A stretch of 64,000 nt of DNA from Lachnospiraceae bacterium. Lineage in GTDB: Bacteria > Bacillota > Clostridia > Lachnospirales > Lachnospiraceae. The notes below the pieces were generated by a model. It searched no databases and was not told where the DNA came from. It was given only the letters and a program-made list of their open reading frames with translations. The stretch is from NCBI GenBank assembly GCA_021772075.1, contig JAETNQ010000015.1:28268-92267 (forward strand), in the 5' to 3' direction. Numbering within the stretch: the first letter of the stretch is position 1; each line of letters starts with the position of its first letter. Made by a program: the position numbers and the translations under genes. Of the stretch, positions 1 through 9,075 are shown piece by piece.

Positions 1-1477
1 TGATATCGTCCGCCAGCCCTACAATCTTGCTGACTTTTACTCCCTGTTCCGGCTGCAGCTCATACCTCGTAACCGTAGGTCCCTGGCTGATATCCGTAAT
101 CGTCACTTTGACCCCGAACGTGGCAAGGGTCTTCTGCAAATGAATGGCCGTTTCCTTTAATTGCATGGAAGAAGCGGCATTCCCTTTGTTTGCGCCCTTC
201 TTCAGCAAATTCAAAGGAGGAAGCATATATTTTTTCGGTGCAGGCTCTATCCTTCTCTGCATTTCCCTTTCGATATCCGCCGGCGCCTTTTTTTCATTCT
301 CCGTCCTGCCGCCGCCCTGCGGCAGCTTTGCTTCCGGCCTGATCCTCTCATTCTTATCCGTACTCCGGTCTTTTCTTTCCTCTTCCGGCATTTCTATCCT
401 GTCCGCTTCCGGCTTTCTTTCTTCCTCCATGCCCTCGGTCCGCCCATTAGCCGTAATATGTATCCTGTCATATTCGCTGGAATGGAATCCGCCGCTGCCT
501 TCCGCGCTTTCCATGCTTTTACTGCTGCTGACACTGCCCGCTGCGCCCCCTGTCTGTACGGCATCCCCGTTCCAATCGTTCAGAATAATTTCATGGATAT
601 CGTCCCGGACAGCCGCAGCCTCTGCTTCCGCTATCATTACCGCGCCTTTTTCCACTTCCTTGTTCGATTTTTCTTTTCCTGCAGACAATGTGGTATCCAG
701 CATGACGCCGGATACTTTTTTATCCATCCGGAGAATCTTCGCATCCTCCTTTTCCTCTTCCATAATGCGCCTGTCCTCTTCCCGTTTCCGGCGCATTTCC
801 TGCTGTTCCTGCCTCCTTTGCTGCGCCCGTTCCCTCCGGGCATAGGTCTCCTCCCTCGTCCTCTCATAAACTTTCTGCCCGCCGGATTTCATCCCTTTTA
901 CTAGCGATTTCTCCGTCAAAATAACGAGGCAGATGACCGTCAGCACGATCAACAGAAGCGCCGTGCCGACCATGGACAAGGAACGGAAACTGAGGAATGC
1001 CAGCGTTCCCGCCAACACCCCGCCTCCGCTGTGGTTTTGGCTGCATCGCTCATAAATTTCCTTTACCTGATAAACGGAATTCTCGTTCCAGGCGCCGGAT
1101 GCCAGATCGCATACCATTCCAATGATCAGGAATAAAATCGCTGCTGCCGCCAGCTTTCCGGCGGCGATCATGCTTCCCCTGTTGGAAATGCCGAAAGCCA
1201 CCGCTAAAAACAATACAACAGGGGCTATATAGGCAGGAATGCCCAATAAACCGAACATGACATCGCTCACCATATTGCCTGCCGTTCCTACCACTCCAAA
1301 ATTACATAAGAATAAAAAAACTGCCAGCGCCAATACGCCAATCAGTATCGCTTCGTTTTTAATCGCGCTGTCTATAGGCTTCGCCCGCCTGGAAGTTCTG
1401 CTGCTTCTGCCAGCGCCGGATCTTCCCTGCGTTTTTTTCCGCCCGGAAGCGCTTCTTTTTCTCTGTCCGGATGCCAT
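1..1477 (-). CDS. FtsK/SpoIIIE-type DNA translocase, N-terminal part (cut by window edge)
   Basis: Membrane-anchored DNA pump of the FtsK/SpoIIIE family, which moves chromosomal DNA through the division or sporulation septum. About 492 codons are visible. After a basic N-terminus (MASGQRKRS) come roughly four hydrophobic segments within residues 40-190. A long charged, low-complexity linker rich in Arg, Glu and Lys follows. The last ~70 visible residues (LPPLNLLKKG, then TFGVKVTITDISQGPTVTRY) match the start of the conserved FtsK alpha domain. The Walker ATPase and the gamma domain lie outside the window. The ATG at 1477 has a GGAGG seven bases upstream. The next gene upstream is a ClpP-like tepA, the same neighbour spoIIIE has in Bacillus subtilis. 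I cannot tell vegetative FtsK from SpoIIIE. Confidence 0.93.
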   Translation of the reverse strand, partial: MASGQRKRSASGRKKTQGRSGAGRSSRTSRRAKPIDSAIKNEAILIGVLALAVFLFLCNFGVVGTAGNMVSDVMFGLLGIPAYIAPVVLFLAVAFGISNRGSMIAAGKLAAAAILFLIIGMVCDLASGAWNENSVYQVKEIYERCSQNHSGGGVLAGTLAFLSFRSLSMVGTALLLIVLTVICLVILTEKSLVKGMKSGGQKVYERTREETYARRERAQQRRQEQQEMRRKREEDRRIMEEEKEDAKILRMDKKVSGVMLDTTLSAGKEKSNKEVEKGAVMIAEAEAAAVRDDIHEIILNDWNGDAVQTGGAAGSVSSSKSMESAEGSGGFHSSEYDRIHITANGRTEGMEEERKPEADRIEMPEEERKDRSTDKNERIRPEAKLPQGGGRTENEKKAPADIEREMQRRIEPAPKKYMLPPLNLLKKGANKGNAASSMQLKETAIHLQKTLATFGVKVTITDISQGPTVTRYELQPEQGVKVSKIVGLADDI

Positions 1478-1537
1478 ATCTCATCCTCCGTTTCTGAATC
1501 CGCCTGTTTTAACTTATATAGTATAGCATCTGAAAGA

Positions 1538-2269
1538 TTAATTGTCACCAATCATTTCATGCAGATGCTGCATTGCCTCTTTAATTCCTCCCACCTCGTT
1601 GATGATCCCTTCATTTACCGCTTCCTGCCCTACCAATATCGTTCCTACGTCCTTCGTCAGCACTCCCGTCTCCATCATCAGCTCTTCCAGCCTTGTCTTG
1701 CTTATCTTGCAATGGCTGCATACAAATCCCGTAATCCGGTTCTGTATCTGTTTAAAATAATCGAACGTCTGCGGCACGCCGATCACCATGCCGTTCATCC
1801 TTACCGGATGGATCACCATCGTCCCCGTAGGCACAATATAAGAGTAATCCGTACTCGCCGCAATCGGCACCCCGATGGAATGGCTCCCTCCCAGCACCAG
1901 GGATACCGTAGGCTTGCTCAAGGAAGCGATCATCTCCGCGATGGCCAGCCCGGCCTCCACGTCGCCCCCCATTGTATTGAGCAGGATCAGAAGGCCGTCC
2001 ACCTCGCAGCTGTCTTCGATTGCCGCCAGTTCCGGCAGTATATGCTCATATTTCGTCGTTTTGGAAGTTCCGTTCAAATTATCGTGTCCTTCCACTTCCC
2101 CGATAATCGTAATAAGATGGATTTTATGTTTTTTATCGTTCTTATCCAGCGTAACCTGGCCGGTATTTTCAATCCTGTCCTCCCGGTGTTTTTCCTCCTC
2201 TGTCTTTTTCCCTTCGTTTTTCTCCTTGGTATCCGTATTCTTTGTATTTTTTGATTTCTGATTTCCCAT
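1538..2269 (-). CDS. tepA: ClpP-like serine protease, TepA family
   Basis: Member of the ClpP/crotonase-fold protease family, similar to B. subtilis TepA (YmfB), a ClpP-like protein linked to secretion and sporulation. The first ~45 residues are a highly charged Lys/Glu tail absent from true ClpP. The fold begins near HLITIIGEVEG. A catalytic triad is visible: Ser131 in GGSHSIGVP, His154 in MVIHPVRMNG and Asp207 in TKDVG, spaced much as in ClpP. An in-frame ATG exists at 2281, but the GGAGG lies inside that extension and is five bases before the ATG at 2269, so 2269 is the better start. The gene is immediately upstream of the FtsK/SpoIIIE gene (60 bp apart, same strand), a conserved Firmicutes pairing. 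Confidence 0.88.
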   Translation of the reverse strand: MGNQKSKNTKNTDTKEKNEGKKTEEEKHREDRIENTGQVTLDKNDKKHKIHLITIIGEVEGHDNLNGTSKTTKYEHILPELAAIEDSCEVDGLLILLNTMGGDVEAGLAIAEMIASLSKPTVSLVLGGSHSIGVPIAASTDYSYIVPTGTMVIHPVRMNGMVIGVPQTFDYFKQIQNRITGFVCSHCKISKTRLEELMMETGVLTKDVGTILVGQEAVNEGIINEVGGIKEAMQHLHEMIGDN

Positions 2270-2355
2270 ACAAACCTCCATATCAAAATTATAGGATTAT
2301 GATTTCAGTCTTTAGTTTGCATGGTAATACAGTTTTTATACGAACGAACGCAAGA

Positions 2356-3879
2356 TTAAATATCAAAATCATCCGATTCATCCACGGGAATATCAAACTT
2401 CATTTTTTCCCATTCCACCAGCCTGTCAAAATCCATTTCCCGCCGCACATGCTTTTTAGGAAGCGGAAGCGGATTCTCGATCAGTTTTACCCCCGATTCC
2501 TCTTTCTCTTCTTCCTCATCCTCCTGATCCATATCCTCCAGCACAAGCTCCGGCACCTTCGTCTTCCCCTTTTCCCCCGCCTCCCGGCTGATGCCCATAG
2601 ACGCTATGCCAAGCCCTGCCAAAGCCGCCCATGCGAAAGCAAAAAGGATCCGATATCCAAACGAACCGGCCGCCCCCGCATAGTACGCGGCCGCAACCAG
2701 CCAAAGCAGGATCCACACATCCTGTTTCTGCTCCTTATGAAACCAAAAGCCTATTGCCAGCAGTATATTTCCAAAACAAAGGGCAGCTCCGGCAATCGGA
2801 TCGCTTTCCGGCCCTTGCAGGATCCATGCGCTTCCTTTCCAGGAAAGCAGGCCTGACCATGTATTCCATATGCTTCCGAAAGAAGAGCCTGACAATGCCG
2901 CATCTCCTGCAAGAGAACAGAACATACCGATTACAGCCCCCAACAGGCAGAAAAGAAAGACAAGGCCTCCGTCCCTACAGTTCTCCCCCCATGCCGCTTT
3001 TTTCCCGTCTCCTTCCATGGCTCTCTTTATGCAGATTCCTCCGGCAACCAACAGCAGAAGCCAGCCTGACCTGTCCAGAAAACCCATGACCCCGATATAA
3101 GCCCCCGCCAGAAAAAAAACAGTGCAGGAAGCCTTTTTTTCTTCCGCCATTCCACATTGTCCGATGAGTAAAATACCCAATGACCACAAAGCAAAATAAA
3201 AGGTTTCCGGCTCCAGCTCATATATTTTTCCAGCATAGGACGGCAAAAATGACAAAATTGCCACAACCCAAAAAGCTTCCGCTTTTCCGGCCAGCCGCCT
3301 GATACCCAAATAAAGCACCAGAAGCGTCACTATCTGCAGCACCGCCTGCAATGCCAATCCTGCCGCTATTTTATTTCCGCTGAAAGAAAACACCGCCGAA
3401 AGAACTAATGCATAACAATAAGAAGCGCCATGAGCAAGATTTGGCACTCCTCCCGCATTGTCTATAAAAGCCATGTCATAATATATACTGTCCAACGGCG
3501 CATCCAGATGTTCCAGCATCTGGATCCGGTAAAAAGCGGCTGCGGCCAATAAGCAAAAGACAAGGAAAGCTTCCACGGCCTGCCGGAAGAGAAGGCTTTT
3601 CCACAGCCTTCTTCCCGAAGTTTTTTCGGATGCTCCTGACGAAGCTCTTGCCAACATGTCTGCGAATGCACTGGCCGTCTTATGCCCGACGAACCAGCAC
3701 GCCGCTGCCAGAACCGCCATTGCAAAGACAAGCTTCACAGCTGTGTATTGATTTCCCTTAAACAGCATTTCCATGGCAGCCGGCAGGTAATCTGCGGCGA
3801 ACGCCGCTGTGATTACCACAAAGGACATCCACAGCAGATAACTGAACCATGTTTTTTTCATTTTCATGTTAATATTCAT
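2356..3879 (-). CDS. polytopic membrane protein, possible GT39-like glycosyltransferase
   Basis: Integral membrane protein of 507 residues with about 10-12 hydrophobic segments between residues 10 and 430, then an acidic cytoplasmic-looking tail (DMDQEDEEEEKEE, then PLPKKHVRREMDFDRLVEWEKMKF). The arrangement resembles dolichyl-phosphate-mannose-type (GT39/ArnT-like) transferases: an Asp in a periplasmic loop after the first helices (DAPLDSIYYDMAFIDN) and a later LPSYAGKIYELEPE loop. That assignment is from general resemblance only; I see no decisive motif. The start is uncertain because AAGGA directly abuts the first ATG; ATG at 3867 (residue 5) is an alternative. It starts 10 bp after metY ends, so the two are probably cotranscribed. 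Confidence 0.7.
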   Translation of the reverse strand: MNINMKMKKTWFSYLLWMSFVVITAAFAADYLPAAMEMLFKGNQYTAVKLVFAMAVLAAACWFVGHKTASAFADMLARASSGASEKTSGRRLWKSLLFRQAVEAFLVFCLLAAAAFYRIQMLEHLDAPLDSIYYDMAFIDNAGGVPNLAHGASYCYALVLSAVFSFSGNKIAAGLALQAVLQIVTLLVLYLGIRRLAGKAEAFWVVAILSFLPSYAGKIYELEPETFYFALWSLGILLIGQCGMAEEKKASCTVFFLAGAYIGVMGFLDRSGWLLLLVAGGICIKRAMEGDGKKAAWGENCRDGGLVFLFCLLGAVIGMFCSLAGDAALSGSSFGSIWNTWSGLLSWKGSAWILQGPESDPIAGAALCFGNILLAIGFWFHKEQKQDVWILLWLVAAAYYAGAAGSFGYRILFAFAWAALAGLGIASMGISREAGEKGKTKVPELVLEDMDQEDEEEEKEESGVKLIENPLPLPKKHVRREMDFDRLVEWEKMKFDIPVDESDDFDI

Positions 3880-3889
3880 TCCTTATGGT

Positions 3890-5173
3890 TTATATTTTAT
3901 CCAACGCCTGTTCCAAATCCGCTATGATGTCGTTTTTATTTTCAATTCCCACGGAGAGCCGGATCATATCGGGAGCAACGCCCGCCTCCATAAGCTGCTG
4001 GTCGTTCATCTGCCTGTGCGTATGGCTTGCCGGATGCAGGATACTGGTGCGGGCATCCGCTACATGCGTCACGATGGCGGCAAGTTCCAAATGATCCATC
4101 ATGCCGGCCGCCGCTTCCCTTCCGCCCTTTAAGCCGAAAGAAATAACGCCGCATGTTCCATCCGGCATATATTTTTTCACCCGTTCATAATACTTGTTTC
4201 CTTCCAGCCCCGGATAATTGACCCAGGCCACCTTTTCATGCTTTTCCAGGTAAGCAGCCACGGCCAGGGCATTTTCACAATGCCTCGGCATCCGCAAATG
4301 CAAGGTTTCCAATCCTATGTTGAGCAAAAACGCATTCTGCGGCGACTGGATCGCCCCGAGGTCCCGCATCAGCTGAGTGGTCGCCTTCGTAATATAAGCC
4401 AGCTTTCCAAATTTTTCCGTGTAAATGATTCCATGGTAGGATTCATCCGGCGTACAAAGCCCCGGGTATTTATCGGGATATTTTCCCCAGTCAAAATTAC
4501 CGGAATCCACAATAGCCCCTCCTACGCACATGGCATGTCCGTCCATATATTTCGTTGTAGAATGGGTGACGATGTCCGCCCCCCATTCAAAAGGCCGGCA
4601 GTTGATCGGCGTCGCAAACGTATTATCTACAATAAGGGGAACCCCATGGCTATGCGCAATTTTGGCGAATTTTTCAATATCCAGCACGACCAGCGCCGGA
4701 TTGGCAATCGTCTCCGCCAGCACACACTTCGTATTTTCCTGAAATGCCTTATTCAACTCTTCTTCCGGCGCATCCGGATCCACCACCGTACAGTCGATTC
4801 CCATTTTTTTCATTGTCACTGTCAGAAGGTTAAAAGTTCCTCCATACATTGTCGAAGACATAACGACATGGGAACCGGCTTCGCAAATATTGAAAACGGC
4901 ATAGTAATTCGCCGCCTGTCCCGAAGAAGTCAGCATAGCGGCCGCCCCTCCCTCCAGTTCGCATATCTTTTGCGCGACAAATTCATTGGTCGGATTCTGC
5001 AGCCGGGTATAGAAAAATCCGCTCTCCTCCAAGTCAAACAATCTGCCCATCTGCTCCGATGTTTCATATTTAAATGTCGTACTCTGATAGATCGGAAGCA
5101 CTCTGGGTTCCCCGTTCTTTGGTTTCCATCCTGACTGGATGCATATCGTTTCCCTTCCATACTCTTTGCTCAT
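3890..5173 (-). CDS. metY: O-acetylhomoserine sulfhydrylase (MetY family)
   Basis: PLP-dependent Cys/Met metabolism enzyme that makes homocysteine from O-acetylhomoserine and sulfide (or methionine from methanethiol). The 427-residue length suits MetY and is longer than cystathionine gamma-synthase. Visible signatures are YTRLQNPTNE, the SSGQAANYYA loop, VDNTFATP and the PLP-binding lysine, about Lys208, in HSTTKYMDGH. ATG at 5173 has GGAGG seven bases upstream. The gap to yebC upstream is only 40 bp, too short for a SAM or S-box riboswitch, so sulfur-responsive control at this position is not supported. Distinguishing MetY from a broader homocysteine synthase needs biochemistry. Confidence 0.93.
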   Translation of the reverse strand: MSKEYGRETICIQSGWKPKNGEPRVLPIYQSTTFKYETSEQMGRLFDLEESGFFYTRLQNPTNEFVAQKICELEGGAAAMLTSSGQAANYYAVFNICEAGSHVVMSSTMYGGTFNLLTVTMKKMGIDCTVVDPDAPEEELNKAFQENTKCVLAETIANPALVVLDIEKFAKIAHSHGVPLIVDNTFATPINCRPFEWGADIVTHSTTKYMDGHAMCVGGAIVDSGNFDWGKYPDKYPGLCTPDESYHGIIYTEKFGKLAYITKATTQLMRDLGAIQSPQNAFLLNIGLETLHLRMPRHCENALAVAAYLEKHEKVAWVNYPGLEGNKYYERVKKYMPDGTCGVISFGLKGGREAAAGMMDHLELAAIVTHVADARTSILHPASHTHRQMNDQQLMEAGVAPDMIRLSVGIENKNDIIADLEQALDKI

Positions 5174-5213
5174 TCCATGCCCTCCGTTCCCGTTTCCTTC
5201 CGCCTATGGCGCA

Positions 5214-5942
5214 TTATTCGTTCCAATTATGGTAGACAGCCTGTACGTCGTCGTCGTCATCGAGCATATCCAGCGTTTTCTGTAAATTTTTCACCGCTGT
5301 TTCGTCCGTCAGATCTACATAATTCTGGGGGATCATCGTTACTTCCGCAGAGATCATGGCAATGCCCGCCTCTTCCAGCGCCTTATTCACTCCGTCAAAA
5401 CTATCCGGGTCAGTCAAGATTTCAAAACTGTCCTCCTCTTCTGAAAAATCTTCCGCCCCGGCATCCAGCGCTATCATCATCAGATCGTCGGCTTCCATGG
5501 AACATTCTTCTTTATCGATGATAATCTGCCCCTTCTTATCGAACATGAAAGACACGCATCCCGGCGTGCCGATGCTCCCCTGCCCCTTCGTAAAGGCATT
5601 CCTTATATTCGCCGCCGTACGGTTCTGGTTATCGGTCAGGGCATCCACGATAATTGCAATGCCTCCCGGCCCGTATCCTTCATAAGTTACATATTTATAG
5701 TTAACATTCCCTACATCTCCGGCTGCTTTCTTGATTCCCCTCTCTATCGTATCGTTCGGCATATTATTCGCTTTCGCCTTTGTAATAACCTGGGCAAGCT
5801 TAAAGTTATTGGCCGGATCCGGGCCTCCCTCCTTTACCGCGACAGCAATCTCCCTGCCGATGATCGTAAAAATCTTCCCTTTGGCCGCGTCATTTTTTTC
5901 TTTCTTATGTTTAATATTTGCAAATTTTGAATGTCCAGACAT
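5214..5942 (-). CDS. yebC: YebC/PmpR family protein (TACO1-like)
   Basis: Cytoplasmic YebC/TACO1 family protein of 242 residues, the normal family length. The N-terminus MSGHSKFANIKHKKEKNDAAKGK is the diagnostic family start, followed by GGPDPANNFKL and YEGYGPGGIAIIV. Members have been described both as DNA-binding regulators and as translation factors that relieve ribosome stalling at proline-rich stretches. Here the subtype has MSGHSKFANI rather than MAGHSKWANI. The gene is 3 bp downstream of the CNNM/CorC gene stop and 40 bp before metY, so it sits inside a run of co-directional genes. Confidence 0.95.
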   Translation of the reverse strand: MSGHSKFANIKHKKEKNDAAKGKIFTIIGREIAVAVKEGGPDPANNFKLAQVITKAKANNMPNDTIERGIKKAAGDVGNVNYKYVTYEGYGPGGIAIIVDALTDNQNRTAANIRNAFTKGQGSIGTPGCVSFMFDKKGQIIIDKEECSMEADDLMMIALDAGAEDFSEEEDSFEILTDPDSFDGVNKALEEAGIAMISAEVTMIPQNYVDLTDETAVKNLQKTLDMLDDDDDVQAVYHNWNE

Positions 5943-5945
5943 AAC

Positions 5946-7358
5946 TCAACTCTCCTTTTTATTGTTGTTTTCCTCCGCCTCGTCCTCTTCCGGTTCCGGC
6001 TGCTTTATTTTGGTGACTAAAACGCTTTGTATCATTTTATTTTCTACCGATAAAATCTTGAAGTTATAACCATCCACATCAATGTCAAAATCTTCATCTT
6101 CTTCAGGAATCTTATCCAGTTTGGAAATCAGAAAACCGTTTAACGTTTCAAACTCTTCTTCCTCAAAAGAGATATCAAAGCGTTCTTCCAATTCTTCCAG
6201 CGGGGTTTTTCCTTCTATAATATATTCGTCCGCATTGTCCGTAGCCTCGATATGTTCCTCATCTTCATCATACTCATCCATAATATTTCCCACGATCTCC
6301 TCAAGAATATCCTCCATGGCAAGCAATCCGGAAGTTTGTCCATATTCATCCACCACGATCACCATCTGCGTCTTCGTAGACTGCATCATCTGGAATAAAG
6401 CATCGATGTTCTTCGTTTCCGGAATAAACACCGCCTCCCGCAACAGACCCTCTATCTCTTTTACCGGAAGATTTTTATTCTCCCCGCCTTCCCCAAGGGC
6501 ATGCATGCGCATCGCATCCCTCAAATGAAGAATTCCGATGATATGATCCAAATTTTCCTCGTATACGGGAAATCTGCTGTTATTATTATCCAGCATGAAT
6601 TCTACCGCTTCTTTCAGCGGCATATTCCCCTCCACAGCTACGACCTGGTTTCTGTGAGTCATGATATCATGGGCTTCCTTATCCCCGAATTCAAAAATAT
6701 TGGTAATCATTTCTGCCTCGGTAGCCAGAAGCACTCCTTGTTCATGGCCTTCGTTTACCATCGATATGATCTCTTCCTCCGTTACGTCCGACAAGTTGTC
6801 GTCCAGCTTCATTCCAAACAGGCGCAGTATCCCGTTTACGCTTACCGACACAAGCCCCGTAAAGGGAGAAAGCGCTTTCATGACATAATAAACCGGATTG
6901 ATGCACAGATATGCCCATTTCTCCGGATATCTGGCCGCCAGCTTCTTCGGAAGCAGCACCCCGAAAGTCAATAATATGTAAGTAAGTACCGCTACTGCAC
7001 AGATAAGGGTAAACGCGCCCGTTACTCCCGCTCCTATGGCTATCGCTTCCGGTAAATCCGGCTTCACATAAATCTCTAACAGCCTCCGCATTCCTCTGAT
7101 CCAAAAGCCGAGATAAAAACTGCCCATGACAATGTTTATCAAAGTCACGATCAGCTGCACCATATTCACGTACTTCGCCGGTTCTTCTATAATTGCCGCC
7201 AGCCGACGGGATTTCTTATCGTTTTCTTCCCTGGCCTTTTTTTCAATATCCTTGATATTCAAGTTATTGATCGCCGACCCGAATCCGTAGAAAAACATAT
7301 CGGTCAGAATAAGCGCTAAAAATAAAATCATACTGGCAGTAGGCCCGCCATCGTCCAT
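5946..7358 (-). CDS. CNNM/CorC-type transporter (hemolysin C family)
   Basis: Integral membrane protein of 470 residues with three recognisable parts. Residues ~10-200 are a DUF21/CNNM transmembrane domain with 3-4 helices (ILFLALILTDMFFYGF; VMGSFYLGFWI; AVLTYILLTFGVLLPKKLA). Residues ~215-360 hold paired CBS domains (IMTHRNQVVAVEGN; FPVYEENLDHIIGILHLRD; MVIVVDEYGQTSGLLAMEDILEEIVG). Residues ~375-455 form a CorC_HlyC domain. CNNM/CorC proteins are linked to Mg2+/Co2+ efflux and homeostasis; 'hemolysin' is only a historical label. The acidic C-terminal tail is EPEEDEAEENNNKKES. ATG at 7358 is preceded by AAGGAG eight bases upstream and by a promoter-like TTTACT-17-TATATT. Confidence 0.92.
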   Translation of the reverse strand: MDDGGPTASMILFLALILTDMFFYGFGSAINNLNIKDIEKKAREENDKKSRRLAAIIEEPAKYVNMVQLIVTLINIVMGSFYLGFWIRGMRRLLEIYVKPDLPEAIAIGAGVTGAFTLICAVAVLTYILLTFGVLLPKKLAARYPEKWAYLCINPVYYVMKALSPFTGLVSVSVNGILRLFGMKLDDNLSDVTEEEIISMVNEGHEQGVLLATEAEMITNIFEFGDKEAHDIMTHRNQVVAVEGNMPLKEAVEFMLDNNNSRFPVYEENLDHIIGILHLRDAMRMHALGEGGENKNLPVKEIEGLLREAVFIPETKNIDALFQMMQSTKTQMVIVVDEYGQTSGLLAMEDILEEIVGNIMDEYDEDEEHIEATDNADEYIIEGKTPLEELEERFDISFEEEEFETLNGFLISKLDKIPEEDEDFDIDVDGYNFKILSVENKMIQSVLVTKIKQPEPEEDEAEENNNKKES

Positions 7359-7383
7359 AATCCCATCTCCTTTTATCCTTTAA

Positions 7384-7412
7384 AATATATAGACCTAAAG
7401 AATCACAGTAAA
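7384..7412 (-). promoter_or_regulatory. putative sigma-A promoter for the CNNM/CorC gene
   Basis: On the minus strand TTTACT (7412-7407) and TATATT (7389-7384) are separated by 17 bp, about 25 bp before the start codon. One -35 mismatch and one -10 mismatch; found by eye. Confidence 0.5.
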
Positions 7413-7426
7413 CTATACCATTTAAA

Positions 7427-7462
7427 GCCCCGGCAGTCAAGCGCAGGGCAGGACATCGGGGC
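7427..7462 (-). terminator. weak terminator-like hairpin after mazF
   Basis: GCCCCG (7462-7457) pairs with CGGGGC (7432-7427) on the minus strand and is followed by TTTAAATGG. The stem is only 6 bp with a 24-nt loop and the U-tract is short, so it is a weak candidate for ending the alr-mazF transcript. Confidence 0.35.
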
Positions 7463-7468
7463 ATTTTC

Positions 7469-7825
7469 TTATGTATTCTGGCAAAACACGCCCAATTCCA
7501 GGCTGATCAGCAATCCTTCGTTTACTCTGTCCATAATTTCGCTGTCCAAATGGCATACTTTATCCTTCAGCCTTTTTTTATCGATTGTCCGCAACTGCTC
7601 CAGCAAGATGACCGAGTCTTTGACCATATCATATTCATCCGCATTCAATTCGATATGGGTGGGAAGCTTCGCCTTATTCAGCTTTGAGGTAATGGCGGCG
7701 CAGATCACGGTGGGGCTATGCTTATTTCCCACGTCGTTCTGTATAATCAATACCGGCCTCACGCCTCCCTGTTCCGATCCGATCACAGGCCTTAAATCCG
7801 CATAATAAATATCTCCACGTTTCAT
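7469..7825 (-). CDS. mazF: MazF/EndoA-type mRNA interferase toxin
   Basis: Endoribonuclease of the MazF/PemK (NdoA) family, 118 residues, very close to B. subtilis MazF. The shared blocks are [28 protein letters not shown] and [14 protein letters not shown]. The catalytic residues are present: Arg23 in GGVRPV and Thr46 in AAITSK, equal to Arg25 and Thr48 of the Bacillus enzyme. It lies 68 bp downstream of alr, matching the alr-ndoA order of Firmicutes. However, the gap holds no antitoxin ORF, whereas in Bacillus ndoAI lies between alr and ndoA. The start has AAGGGTG seven bases upstream. Confidence 0.95.
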   Translation of the reverse strand: MKRGDIYYADLRPVIGSEQGGVRPVLIIQNDVGNKHSPTVICAAITSKLNKAKLPTHIELNADEYDMVKDSVILLEQLRTIDKKRLKDKVCHLDSEIMDRVNEGLLISLELGVFCQNT

Positions 7826-7893
7826 TTTCTATCACCCTTCATTTAAACTTTTATGGCTAAATTATTGCCAGTTTATCTGAGGATATTCAATTT

Positions 7894-9075
7894 CTATTCA
7901 AAATCCTGAAAATAATCCTTTACTGCTATTGCTTTCCCGGATTTCAAATAGACGCGGGGAACTCTCTTCCCTATGCAGCAGGCAAGTTCGTAATTGAACC
8001 GCCCTGACAGTTCCCCCAGTTCTTCCATCGTAATCTGTTCTTTTCCTTCTTTTCCAATCAAAGTCACGGCATCCCCCTCCGATACGCCGAGAATATCTGT
8101 CACATCTATCATAAACTGATCCATGCATATCTTTCCTGCCACCGGAGCTTTTTTCCCATGAACCAGGACATAGCCTTTATTCGAAAGCCCCCGTGGATAT
8201 CCATCCGCATAGCCCACAGGGACAGTAGCGATCTTCATTCTTCTTCCTGCCGTAAAAGTGCCTCCATATCCTATCTCCGTTCCCGGTTCCACTTCCTTCA
8301 GATAAACAATCTGGCTCTTCAGCTCCATAACGGGTTTTAAATCCATGATATCTTTTGCCGTTTCTACAGAAGGCCACAGGCCGTAAAGAGCGATTCCTGC
8401 CCGGACGGCATCCATATCCGCCTCCCGGAGTTCCAAAGCCGCCGCGCTGTTGGCGCAATGGTGAAAAGGGATACGGCATCCATTTTCCTTTTCCGCTTTC
8501 CGCACAAAATCCCGGAACACCGCCAGTTGGTGCCTGGCCGGCGCTTTATCTTCTTCATCCGCTTTTGCAAAATGAGTAAATATCCCTTCTATTTCAATTC
8601 CCGGCATCCGGGCTGCCTTCCTGATGAACGCCATCCCTTCTTCATCCGGGAAAATTCCGATCCGCGACATTCCTGTGTCCACTTTTATATGGATCTTCGC
8701 CGGTTGCCCCGTTTCTTTTGCCGCTCTTGCCAGCTGTTCCAGCGTATCCTGGCGAAACGCGGTAATTCTTATGTCATTTTCAATCATTTCTTTATAATGG
8801 TACGGAAATGCATAGCCCAAAGATAAGATCGGCTTGCGGATCCCTGACTTCCTCAAGATAACAGCCTCTTCTTCCGTCGCAGTAGCGAATCCGTAAATAC
8901 CGTCCAGCGCTTCCAATTCCTTTGCCGCCGGAACGGCTCCGTGTCCATAACCGTCCGCTTTGATTACGCCGATCATTTTCGTCCCCGCGCTTAACCGGGA
9001 GATCATCCCTTCTGCATTCGCGCGAAGCATATCCAAATCAACTGTTGCATAAACTCTGCTGTATTTCTCTGTCAT
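7894..9075 (-). CDS. alr: alanine racemase
   Basis: PLP enzyme that interconverts L- and D-alanine for peptidoglycan. With the ATG at 9075 it is 393 residues. PLP lysine is Lys39 in IKADGYGHG. The catalytic tyrosine lies in EIGYGGTFTAGR, and PVGYADGYPR and KICMDQFMIDVTD are further family blocks. An in-frame ATG at 9117 exists but lies inside nnr; the start at 9075 overlaps the nnr stop as ATGA and has GGAG four bases upstream, so coupled translation from 9075 is preferred. The order nnr-alr-mazF is typical of Clostridia and Bacilli. Confidence 0.95.
   Translation of the reverse strand: MTEKYSRVYATVDLDMLRANAEGMISRLSAGTKMIGVIKADGYGHGAVPAAKELEALDGIYGFATATEEEAVILRKSGIRKPILSLGYAFPYHYKEMIENDIRITAFRQDTLEQLARAAKETGQPAKIHIKVDTGMSRIGIFPDEEGMAFIRKAARMPGIEIEGIFTHFAKADEEDKAPARHQLAVFRDFVRKAEKENGCRIPFHHCANSAAALELREADMDAVRAGIALYGLWPSVETAKDIMDLKPVMELKSQIVYLKEVEPGTEIGYGGTFTAGRRMKIATVPVGYADGYPRGLSNKGYVLVHGKKAPVAGKICMDQFMIDVTDILGVSEGDAVTLIGKEGKEQITMEELGELSGRFNYELACCIGKRVPRVYLKSGKAIAVKDYFQDFE

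Noticed and set aside
144..904. Long plus-strand frames opposite the FtsK linker
   Set aside because: Low-complexity Ser/Phe/Pro-rich shadows of the coding strand, no ribosome-binding site.
5174..5213. Possible S-box riboswitch before metY
   Set aside because: Only 40 bp separate yebC and metY; no room or motif.
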